Of a DNA stretch of 64,000 nucleotides, positions 7,102 through 14,860 are shown piece by piece. Position 1 is the stretch's first letter, and the number at the start of each line of letters is the position of its first letter. The position numbers and the translations under genes are program-made. The stretch comes from Bdellovibrio sp. CG22_combo_CG10-13_8_21_14_all_39_27 (GTDB lineage Bacteria; Bdellovibrionota; Bacteriovoracia; Bacteriovoracales; Bacteriovoracaceae), in NCBI GenBank assembly GCA_002786715.1, contig PCTW01000061.1, positions 62,001 to 126,000 of the forward strand, given 5' to 3'. The notes below the pieces were generated by a model. The model was not told where the DNA came from. It saw only the letters and a program-made list of their open reading frames with translations, and made no database searches.

Positions 7102-8937
7102 ATGTTAGAGAGAGAGCAATTACCAATTACAGCGTGGCTACCAACGACTGCGAAAGAAGCGAAAAAACGCGGATGGGAAGAACTAGATATTGTTCTCTTC
7201 ACTGGTGATGCCTATGTTGATCATCCAGCATTTGGTGCAGCTGTCATCGGTCGAAGTCTGGAAGCGATGGGATTGAAAGTTGCCATCGTTCCTCAACCTA
7301 ATTGGCAAGATGATCTTCGCGATTTTAAAAAATTTGGAAAACCTAATCTCTTTTTTGCGGTCACATCCGGAAATATGGATTCAATGGTTAATAAGTACAC
7401 TGCTGGAAAAAGATTGCGCTCGAATGATGCCTACACGGCTGGAGGTTCTCCCCATCATCGACCCGATTATGCGACAACTATTTATTCTAAAATTTTGAAA
7501 GAGATATATCCCGAAGTCCCAGTGATCATTGGCGGAATTGAGGCGAGTCTTCGGAGAGTTACTCATTACGATTTTTGGCAAGATAAGTTAATGCCCAATA
7601 TTTTAACTTCATCTGGAGCAGATCTTCTCATCTATGGAATGGGTGAACAACCTCTCAAAGAAATAACTCAACTCATGATGAAAGGGGTTTCGTTAGAAAA
7701 TTTGCGAACCATTCCTCAAACGGCTTTTTTGATAGATCAAGATGAAGAATTGCCAAAAAATAAAAAATGGAAAACTCGAGAGCTCAATTCTCATGAAGTT
7801 TGTTTGCTAGATAAGAAAAAATATTCACGCAATTTTGTTTTTGTTGAAGTTGAGTCTAATCGACAATTTGCCAATCGCTTGATTCAAAAAGTTGAAGGTA
7901 AAACATTGGTTATTAATCCACCTTATCAAACGATGACGGAGAAAGAGATTGATGCTTCTTTTGATTTGCCTTACACAAGGCAGCCACATCCTCGTTATAA
8001 AGACCGCGGAGCGATTTCTGCTTACGAAATGATCAAACATTCATTGAATACTCATCGAGGCTGTTTTGGAGGCTGTAGTTTTTGTACTATCTCGGCCCAT
8101 CAAGGAAAGATGATCGCTTCTCGCTCAGAAAAATCGATTTTGAAAGAACTGGATGCCATAGCGCAGATGGGAGACTTCAAGGGAGTTCTCTCTGATATTG
8201 GTGGCCCATCGGCCAATATGTATCAGATGAAAGGAATTGACCAAGCCGAATGCGATCGCTGTGCTGCTCCTTCATGCATCTTTCCTAAGATTTGTACTAA
8301 CTTGGACACTAATCCAAAACCAATGACTGAGCTTTATAGAAAAGTTAACAATCATCCCAAAGTTAAAAAAGCCTTTGTCAGTTCTGGGCTTCGTTATGAT
8401 TTAATGTTGGATGAGAATTCACCTCATAAAAAAGAGGATGAAGAGTATGTTGAGCAACTCATCACTCATCATGTTTCGGGAAGACTCAAAGTTGCTCCTG
8501 AGCATACAGAAGATGAGGTATTAACTTTTATGAGAAAGCCAAGTTTTAAGCTTTTTGCTAAGTTTAAAGAAAAATTCGAAGAGATTTCCCATAAGAATGG
8601 ATTGAATCAAGAAATTATTCCCTATTTCATTTCTTCACATCCTGGATGCAAACCAGAAGATATGGCAAAACTCGCAGCAAAGACTAAAAAGCTTGGCTAC
8701 AAATTAGAGCAAGTTCAAGACTTCACTCCAACTCCTATGACCGTTGCAACTGAAGTGTATTACTCAGGTTACCACCCATACACGATGAAAAAAGTTTTCA
8801 CAGCTTTATCCATGGATGACAAAACCAAACAAAGAACATTTTTCTTTTGGTATAAGCCTGAAAACAAGAGCTTTATTCGAAATTATCTTTCAAAACTGAA
8901 TCTTTTTGATCTGCAAAAAGAACTTTTTGGTTCGTAG
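7102..8937 (+). CDS. YgiQ-family radical SAM protein
   Basis: 611 residues. An N-terminal domain opens with TAWLPTTAKEA and FTGDAYVDHPAFG, the hallmark of YgiQ/UPF0313. The radical SAM cluster motif is C321-x3-C325-x2-C328 (HRGCFGGCSFC). A further Cys group (CDRCAAPSC..C) is family-typical. The reaction of YgiQ proteins is not established. The N-terminus aligns with the family up to the first residues, so the ATG at 7102 is right even though no ribosome-binding site is visible. Confidence 0.9.
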   Translation: MLEREQLPITAWLPTTAKEAKKRGWEELDIVLFTGDAYVDHPAFGAAVIGRSLEAMGLKVAIVPQPNWQDDLRDFKKFGKPNLFFAVTSGNMDSMVNKYTAGKRLRSNDAYTAGGSPHHRPDYATTIYSKILKEIYPEVPVIIGGIEASLRRVTHYDFWQDKLMPNILTSSGADLLIYGMGEQPLKEITQLMMKGVSLENLRTIPQTAFLIDQDEELPKNKKWKTRELNSHEVCLLDKKKYSRNFVFVEVESNRQFANRLIQKVEGKTLVINPPYQTMTEKEIDASFDLPYTRQPHPRYKDRGAISAYEMIKHSLNTHRGCFGGCSFCTISAHQGKMIASRSEKSILKELDAIAQMGDFKGVLSDIGGPSANMYQMKGIDQAECDRCAAPSCIFPKICTNLDTNPKPMTELYRKVNNHPKVKKAFVSSGLRYDLMLDENSPHKKEDEEYVEQLITHHVSGRLKVAPEHTEDEVLTFMRKPSFKLFAKFKEKFEEISHKNGLNQEIIPYFISSHPGCKPEDMAKLAAKTKKLGYKLEQVQDFTPTPMTVATEVYYSGYHPYTMKKVFTALSMDDKTKQRTFFFWYKPENKSFIRNYLSKLNLFDLQKELFGS

Positions 8938-9019
8938 AAAACAGAAAAATTTTAATTGCTATCATTATTTTTTGAGAAGGGACTTGTGTAGACCAACCCT
9001 CTTCCTTTATTCTTAGTGG

Positions 9020-9271
9020 ATGGAGAATCAATCAAAGCATTTAAGAGTTGTTGTCGTGAGAGATGGTGAGGAGAAGGCCAATATGACTTTTCCCATTTAT
9101 ACCCTAAATATTATCGACACACTGATGCCAGAGTCTGTCATTGAAAGTTTAAGTCATCGAAATATCCATTTACCTAAAATGATCAATGAAATCAAAGAGG
9201 GCGGGTTTCAACCTCAAACGCTCTTTGAACATTTAGAAGAAAGCAAAAGCTATAAAGTCTGGATTGAATAA
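9020..9271 (+). CDS. Small conserved-looking hypothetical protein
   Basis: 83 residues, no signal peptide or membrane segment. The sequence has strand-helix character (LRVVVVRDGEEKANMTFPI, then a helix, then a C-terminal helix) and ends YKVWIE. The N-terminal strand followed by MTFPIYTLNIID recalls short domains of the SHOCT/DUF2089 type but I cannot name the family. Located 82 nt after ygiQ and convergent with the SrkA-like kinase gene. Probably a real gene because codon use and AT bias match its neighbours. Confidence 0.55.
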   Translation: MENQSKHLRVVVVRDGEEKANMTFPIYTLNIIDTLMPESVIESLSHRNIHLPKMINEIKEGGFQPQTLFEHLEESKSYKVWIE

Positions 9272-9273
9272 TT

Positions 9274-10293
9274 CTAAGATTGAAGATCTTGAAGTATTGA
9301 CCATTGTTCTCTAAGGTCTTGGAGTTGAACCTCCCAATAGCCATCAGTTTCAAATGTTGGATAAAATCTTTTGAAAGATGGGTCTTCATAACGACGAGCA
9401 ATCCAACCATTAAAGTGAATCATTCTTTGAGTTCTAAAAACTTCGACTAAGAATGGACTCAAGTGTGCTTGAGTCTTGCTCATTTCATGGTAGCCCTCTA
9501 AAAACTTTTCTCTTTCATCCAAAGTATACTCGTCTCGACCGGGCAGAAGCAACCACAAGTCTTGTTCTCTAGGGCCAGAGACTGAGTCATCGAAGTCAAC
9601 AACATAGGGACCCTGAGATGTCCAAAGAATATTTCCTCGATGGAGATCGCCATGAATTCGTTGATACTCTAAATTTTCAAAATAAGGAGTGAGCATTTGG
9701 GCCATTTGACGGGCCAGATCAACATAATACTTAACCATGGTACGTGGCAGCTCAGCATTGTTTTCTAAAAAATCAAGATGGGCCAAAATATGGTTTTGGG
9801 GATGAAGTTTGGGACGAGATTTGAAAACTCCCATTGATCCGACATTATGAATTCTAGCGGTTAATCTTCCAATTTGGGGAAGCTCTTCTTTGGTGAGTTC
9901 ATCTTTAAGTCGACCTCTAACTTTGGGAAAGACAGCATAGAAAAGATGGTTCGTTTCATCTAAGAAAAGGGTTTCATCCTTAAAAGAAAAAGGAGCGATC
10001 ACAGGGATTTCGTAACTCGCGAGCTCCGTCAGAAATCTGTGCTCGTCTTGAAGCGCTTCGCGACTCCAGCGACCAGGACGATAGAATTTAACGATGACAG
10101 ATTCTGTGCTCATAGGTCCTTCATATTCAGGAACTTCTGAGACTTCAACTTCGTAAACTCTATTTTCTAAACTATTGAGAGCAAAGGTTCTTCCGCTTGG
10201 TTTTAATCCAATTCGAAGCAAGGCTTGGTCAATGACTTCTGGGGTTAGTTCATAAAAATGCTGTGTCTGATCGCCAAGAATTGAAGTACTCAT
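9274..10293 (-). CDS. srkA: Stress-response kinase A-like protein (SrkA/YihE)
   Basis: 339 residues from the ATG at 10293, whose ATGA overlaps the stop of the ABC-F gene and which is preceded by GAGG. The protein has the aminoglycoside-phosphotransferase/choline-kinase fold with catalytic loop RIHGDLHRGNILW and metal-binding VDFDD, and an N-terminal FYELTPEVIDQAL region as in YihE. In E. coli SrkA is a Ser/Thr protein kinase that protects against stress-induced death. Translational coupling to a Uup-like ABC-F protein is not a context I know for it. Confidence 0.85.
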   Translation of the reverse strand: MSTSILGDQTQHFYELTPEVIDQALLRIGLKPSGRTFALNSLENRVYEVEVSEVPEYEGPMSTESVIVKFYRPGRWSREALQDEHRFLTELASYEIPVIAPFSFKDETLFLDETNHLFYAVFPKVRGRLKDELTKEELPQIGRLTARIHNVGSMGVFKSRPKLHPQNHILAHLDFLENNAELPRTMVKYYVDLARQMAQMLTPYFENLEYQRIHGDLHRGNILWTSQGPYVVDFDDSVSGPREQDLWLLLPGRDEYTLDEREKFLEGYHEMSKTQAHLSPFLVEVFRTQRMIHFNGWIARRYEDPSFKRFYPTFETDGYWEVQLQDLREQWSILQDLQS

Positions 10294-12164
10294 TTCTTCG
10301 CCTCGAGCTCTTCCCATTCGCTTATAAGCTTTTCTAGCTTTGATTCTGCTTGTTTGAGCTTATCTTGTAGAGCATCCATTTTTTGGATGGTCTCTGCATC
10401 TCTTACAGAACTTGCCATTCTTGAAATGAGATCACTTATTTGACTGATGAGTTTTTCTTGATCTTCAATTTCTCTTTGAACTTGATCAAGACGAATTTTA
10501 TCTTTATTTGATAATTGTGATTTCGGTGTTTGTGCAGAAGCTGGAGGCTTCATCGTTTTAAGTTTTTCTTCAAGCTCTAATGCTTCAAGGAAATATTCAG
10601 CCTGTGAAAGACCACCTTCAAACATTTCAAGCTTGCGATCGTGAATCATCCAACAGGTATCAGTCGCATTTTCAATAAAAGTACGATCGTGACCTACAAT
10701 TAAGAGTGTACCTTTATAAAGTTTAAGCTCGTCTTCGAGAATACCAATCGTCTCTAAATCCAAGTCGTTGGTCGGTTCGTCAAAGATCCAAATATCCATG
10801 GCGTCTTTCATAAATTTTGCCAGTTGAAGACGATTTTTCTCTCCACCAGAAAATGTTTTAATAGGACGCTTAATTTCTTCACTACGAAACAAAAAATTTT
10901 CTAAATAGCTGGCGACATGTCGTTTCTCACCAGTATTTGAAAAAATAAAATCAGAGCCTTCACCAATCAAATCCCATGGTGTCATCTCCATATCGAGGGA
11001 TTCTCGTTTCTGAGAAAAATAACCAACGCGAAGTTGGTCAGCTCGCTTGACCGTTCCTGTCGTTGGCTCAAGTTCGCCTAAGATAATTTTAAGGAGAGAA
11101 CTCTTGCCTACGCCATTATCTCCAATCAAGGAGATCTTCTGACCTTGCATCAGCTTAAAATCCATATTCTCAAAGAGTATACGTTCGCCGAATTTAAGAC
11201 CGAGATTTTCAGCATCAAAAAGAAGTTTCGTTTTGCGCCCTGATCCTTTGAGATCCATTGATACTTTTTTATGGGCCAAAGATTTGAGATCTGTGATCTG
11301 TTCATTTAATTTTGAGTAGTCTTCAATACGCTTTTTACTTTTAGTTCGACGAGCTTTTGCTCCTCTTGTAATCCAAGCGGTTTCTCGACGTTGAATATTG
11401 GAGAGTTTTTCAATTTGAAGTTGGCGATTTTTTTGATCCTCTCTCAAGAATTCTAAGTAAGCCTCGTAAGATCCTTGGAAGGATCTGATTTTTCCATGCT
11501 GGATATGAACAATGCGATCCACAACGTTATTGAGCAAAGTTCTATCATGAGAAATAATGAGGAAGGTATTTTGACAATTTTTAAGCTCATCCTCGAAAAT
11601 TTCAATTGTTTTTAAATCGAGATGGTTGGTAGGCTCATCCCATAGAATCACTTGATGAGGAGCTGAAAGACCAATGGCCAAGGCCATTTTCCTTTGCTCG
11701 CCACCTGAAAGTGAACGCACGGATCTCTCATGATCCTCTAACCCAAAAGATTTAAGGTAGCTTATGTATTTATTCTGAATCTCTGCTTCGCCAGCGTTGT
11801 ACAACTCATCGAGGATTGCGCCTTGGCGATCAAGATTAGCAGTTTTGTACTCTTCATAGAGATTTTTAAACTCTGGATAAAAATTCAAAAAATAATCGGC
11901 AATAGATTCTTCACCTATGATTTCTAATTCTTGAGGAATAAGAAGAAGTGAAAAGTTCTGCGACTTATCGTACTTAAATTTTGGAGTCGTGATATCGGGT
12001 TCAACTTGACCAGCAAGAACTTTGAATAGTGAAGATTTGCCATGACCATTGAGTCCTAAAACACCAATTCGATCTTTTTCATTGAGAGTAAAGGATACGT
12101 CTTTAAAAAGAACTTTGAGGGGATAGGATAAAGTCAGGTTTTGGAGAGTACATATTGGTGTCAT
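10290..12164 (-). CDS. uup: ABC-F family ATPase, Uup-like
   Basis: 624 residues with two ABC ATPase domains in one chain (Walker A GLNGHGKSS and GDNGVGKSS; signature LSGGEQRK and FSGGEKNR; Walker B followed by DEPTNHLD and DEPTNDLD), an inter-domain linker with basic helices (about 235-310) and a C-terminal coiled coil (about 555-624). This layout is that of Uup, which acts on ribosomes and prevents excision of transposons; no membrane domain exists. The start ATG lies inside an 11-bp inverted repeat (12157-12188). It follows the secreted EEP gene by 40 nt and overlaps srkA by 4 nt. Confidence 0.88.
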   Translation of the reverse strand: MTPICTLQNLTLSYPLKVLFKDVSFTLNEKDRIGVLGLNGHGKSSLFKVLAGQVEPDITTPKFKYDKSQNFSLLLIPQELEIIGEESIADYFLNFYPEFKNLYEEYKTANLDRQGAILDELYNAGEAEIQNKYISYLKSFGLEDHERSVRSLSGGEQRKMALAIGLSAPHQVILWDEPTNHLDLKTIEIFEDELKNCQNTFLIISHDRTLLNNVVDRIVHIQHGKIRSFQGSYEAYLEFLREDQKNRQLQIEKLSNIQRRETAWITRGAKARRTKSKKRIEDYSKLNEQITDLKSLAHKKVSMDLKGSGRKTKLLFDAENLGLKFGERILFENMDFKLMQGQKISLIGDNGVGKSSLLKIILGELEPTTGTVKRADQLRVGYFSQKRESLDMEMTPWDLIGEGSDFIFSNTGEKRHVASYLENFLFRSEEIKRPIKTFSGGEKNRLQLAKFMKDAMDIWIFDEPTNDLDLETIGILEDELKLYKGTLLIVGHDRTFIENATDTCWMIHDRKLEMFEGGLSQAEYFLEALELEEKLKTMKPPASAQTPKSQLSNKDKIRLDQVQREIEDQEKLISQISDLISRMASSVRDAETIQKMDALQDKLKQAESKLEKLISEWEELEAKK

Positions 12165-12188
12165 TGGCCAACTATAACCAATGACACC
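12157..12188 (-). promoter_or_regulatory. Hairpin enclosing the ABC-F start codon
   Basis: Perfect 11-bp inverted repeat GGTGTCATTGG / CCAATGACACC (12157-12167 and 12178-12188) with a 10-nt loop. On the minus-strand RNA the AUG of the ABC-F gene sits in the 3' arm. There is no T-run after it, so it is a poor terminator; translational control is more likely. Confidence 0.6.
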
Positions 12189-12204
12189 GACTTTTAAAAC
12201 TTAT

Positions 12205-13119
12205 TTAAGGAATTCGAACTTTTAATGAAACTGGGCAGTGATCTGAGATAAATCTCAAATAATCATCAACTGAAAGCGACTTTGGTTGCTTAGTCGCATC
12301 ATTGCAATAGCCAGTCACTTGAACATCTCCTATGGCCTTAAGATCTCGAGACTTCCAGAAGTGATCAAATTTAGAACGAAAGACTCCGCTTCTAAACGTA
12401 TAGTCGCTAGGGTGATTTGCCATTCCAATATCTAAGTTTTGAAGGACAAGCTGGTCAGTTAAAAGCTCAGTGTCTGGCTTACTCAAGCCAGTTTGGTCTG
12501 GATAATAAGTGTTGAAATCACCAGTAATAATTGTTGGAATTCTCTCATCTGCGCTGGCCAATTGTTTCGAAATATATTCCATTTGAAGGGCGCGAACATC
12601 AGAACGAGTAGGAAAGGCCTTGAGGTGGACGCCTACAATTCTTAAAAGAACTTTTCCTTTAGAGTCAGTCAGAAGCGCATGTAGAGCAGGTCTCATGCCA
12701 GATGACCCAAGAGCTACTTCTTCAATGGTGTAGTTGTCATCAGTTGCAGTATCTATTTTCCATTTGTATTGAGAGCGAGCACACATGACTACAAATTGAT
12801 GGTTTGGATTGTCGTTATCATAACTCAAGCAATCCATATTTGAAGGGAGAACATTTTTAAGCTCTTGCTTATCCATGATCTCTTCAAAGACAATTACGTC
12901 TGAAAAGGGCACTTCATTTTGAAGGAAGGATTTGATGTGAGGATTTCTCTCTGCTGGAACAGGAACTTCATCAGGGCGATCAGTCCTTCCATAATAACGA
13001 ATATTGAAACTCGTTACAGTTAGAGTTTTTGCGTAAAGCGCTTTGCTTTCGCTTTGAGTCTCTGCTGCTTGAATCCCTGCAGCAAAAATCAATCCAATGA
13101 TTAAAGACAACGTTTTCAA
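12205..13119 (-). CDS. Secreted endonuclease/exonuclease/phosphatase-fold protein
   Basis: 304 residues from a TTG start at 13119, chosen because a perfect GGGAGG lies 5 nt upstream and the resulting N-terminus is a clean signal peptide (KTLSLIIGLIFAAGIQAA). The mature protein shows EEP fold motifs: SFNIRYYG, VFEEIMD (catalytic Glu), VGVHLKA, ITGDFNTYY (GDFN) and SDHCPV (terminal Asp-His). The active site appears complete, so it may be an exported DNase or phosphodiesterase. The ABC-F gene follows after 40 nt. Confidence 0.85.
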   Translation of the reverse strand: MKTLSLIIGLIFAAGIQAAETQSESKALYAKTLTVTSFNIRYYGRTDRPDEVPVPAERNPHIKSFLQNEVPFSDVIVFEEIMDKQELKNVLPSNMDCLSYDNDNPNHQFVVMCARSQYKWKIDTATDDNYTIEEVALGSSGMRPALHALLTDSKGKVLLRIVGVHLKAFPTRSDVRALQMEYISKQLASADERIPTIITGDFNTYYPDQTGLSKPDTELLTDQLVLQNLDIGMANHPSDYTFRSGVFRSKFDHFWKSRDLKAIGDVQVTGYCNDATKQPKSLSVDDYLRFISDHCPVSLKVRIP

Positions 13120-13461
13120 TTTTTCCTCCCAAATAGTTAGATCTTTACGGGATCTAGTAGAAACGCCGAACCCTATCATCGGCCTATATCTGGTCTCTCG
13201 ATACTAATAGGCTGACCTATTCGAATTCGGGTCGTAAAGAAAAACATGACAACTAACAGAATCTAAATAATGTCATAACCTTACATTCGTGTAAGAGTTC
13301 TTTGAGCATTACTTTATAAGTCTATTAATTGAGTTTTATCGAGACTTTAAGGCGAAAGGGAATAGTCTCGGGGTAAGAGAGTCAAGTACTCCTTCGACTC
13401 GAGGCGCATGGGGAAGAGATTATCTTTCAATTATCATTTGGAAAATTTGCGGAGAGTTTAT
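13120..13461. other. Divergent intergenic region with several inverted repeats
   Basis: 342 bases without a supported gene between the secreted EEP gene and the nitroreductase. It holds AATAGG-ctga-CCTATT (13206-13221), the palindrome CGAATTCG (13222-13229), CTTACA-ttcg-TGTAAG (13280-13295), CGAGACT/AGTCTCG (13340-13346 and 13364-13370) and GAGTC/GACTC (13379-13383 and 13396-13400). The last three could fold as a leader of the nitroreductase mRNA. No known riboswitch consensus was recognised. Confidence 0.5.
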
Positions 13462-14235
13462 ATGGCCAAGACTGATATTTTTAATAGTGTTCCTGATCTC
13501 AAATATAGCGAGGAGAGGCCAAAAACAAATTCAGATGAATTCGAAAAAGTGATTGAAGCGCGAAGATCGATTCGACTTTATACCGCAGAACCAGTTCCCC
13601 CAGAAATTGTCGAAAAATGCTTAGATATTGCTTTGAAAGCACCAAATTCGTCCAATCTGCAACAATGGCAATTTTATTGGATTCAAAATCAAGAGAAGAG
13701 AAAGGCCATTACTGAGGCTTGTTTTAATCAACCCGCTGCTAAAACTGCAGCAGAACTGATCGTGGCCGTGGCCCGAACTGATACCTGGAAAAAACATGCA
13801 GAACAAATGCTCGAGGCTTTTAAAGATCAACCGATTGAAGTTCCTAAGTCAGCGGTGGAGTACTATAAAAAGCTTTGCCCTATCGTTTACAACCAAGGGC
13901 CTCTCGGTCTTTTTGGAGTGCTTAAAAAAATTGGATTTTATATTACCGGATTAACGAGACCGATCGTGCGTGAGCCAACAAATCAGGCTGACATGCGAGT
14001 ATGGGCCCACAAATCCACTGCACTTGCTTGTGAAAACTTGATGCTCGCTTTCAGTGCTTATGGATACGATACTTGCCCAATGGAGGGTTATGATTCCAAA
14101 AGAGTTAAATCAATTTTAGGGCTTCCAAAGAAGGCGGAAATTTGCATGATCGTGAGTGCAGGTAAAAGAGATGTGAAAGGAGTCTACGGACCCAGAGTTA
14201 GATTTCCACGAGAGCAATTTATTTTTAAAGTCTAA
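13462..14235 (+). CDS. Nitroreductase-family flavoprotein
   Basis: 257 residues from the ATG at 13462, which has GGAGAG 5 nt upstream; a longer start at 13408 has none. The nitroreductase fold is shown by EARRSIRLYT, LKAPNSSNLQQWQFYW near the N-terminus and the C-terminal GYDSKRVKSILGLPKKAEI segment. Such enzymes bind FMN and use NAD(P)H; the substrate is not known. A 60-residue insertion between about residues 125 and 185 makes it longer than minimal nitroreductases. The 3' end overlaps the convergent exoD-like gene by 11 nt. Confidence 0.88.
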   Translation: MAKTDIFNSVPDLKYSEERPKTNSDEFEKVIEARRSIRLYTAEPVPPEIVEKCLDIALKAPNSSNLQQWQFYWIQNQEKRKAITEACFNQPAAKTAAELIVAVARTDTWKKHAEQMLEAFKDQPIEVPKSAVEYYKKLCPIVYNQGPLGLFGVLKKIGFYITGLTRPIVREPTNQADMRVWAHKSTALACENLMLAFSAYGYDTCPMEGYDSKRVKSILGLPKKAEICMIVSAGKRDVKGVYGPRVRFPREQFIFKV

Positions 14236-14860
14236 AAAAATCAGCGTATTTTAAAATCAAATTGATGACGTATTGAGAAAGCGATGAAAAAAGAAAAGTC
14301 ATCGTAATAAATCCAATTGTTCCTATGATCGCCAAAAGAAAATCCTTTTCAAGTAGAGCTATTGCGAGAATAAGGCAGACAAAGGCTGGGGGGAAATTCG
14401 TTCCTGGAGGCAACGGTAAGGCTAAAATAAATCCTGAAAAGAAAATGAGAAGGCAAAAAAACGTACGGCCTAAAAAGTGTTGTATTAAATATTCTCCACG
14501 AGGGTGAATCAATTTTTCTACCCGCCACAAGTATTTCGAAATATAGGCAATGGCAGAAGCCATCTTATGAGAAGAAATACTTCTCTTTCCTAAGTAGTGA
14601 GGAACTTTGATGGGAATATTAAAAATCATTGCAAACGAAGAAAACATAATGACTGCGCCAAAGAGGATGCTTAATCCTGGTATCGGAAATGGGGTTAAAA
14701 AAGGAAGTGAGAATACAAAAATCACAATTGCATGGCTTCGCTCGCCTAGATCTTGAAAGAAATCAGACACTGTTAAATTTTCTTTTTTTAAAGAGAGTCC
14801 GATCGTTTCAAAGATAAGTGAGAGTGTTGAGCTAGTTTTATTTTTCATCTGAAATGTCAT
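14225..14860 (-). CDS. ExoD-like membrane protein
   Basis: 211 residues with four or five membrane segments. The sequence after the N-terminal helix (GERSHAIVIFVFSLPFLTPFPIPGLSILFGAVIMF) is the ExoD (exopolysaccharide synthesis) family signature. The biochemical role of ExoD proteins is unknown. An alternative start at 14848 would remove four residues. The start region overlaps the end of the long secreted protein gene by 23 nt, so the two are likely co-translated. Confidence 0.85.
   Translation of the reverse strand: MTFQMKNKTSSTLSLIFETIGLSLKKENLTVSDFFQDLGERSHAIVIFVFSLPFLTPFPIPGLSILFGAVIMFSSFAMIFNIPIKVPHYLGKRSISSHKMASAIAYISKYLWRVEKLIHPRGEYLIQHFLGRTFFCLLIFFSGFILALPLPPGTNFPPAFVCLILAIALLEKDFLLAIIGTIGFITMTFLFSSLSQYVINLILKYADFFRL

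Noticed and set aside
13408-13461. Upstream ATG for the nitroreductase
   Set aside because: It lacks a ribosome site, while the ATG at 13462 has GGAGAG at the right distance and gives the normal family length.
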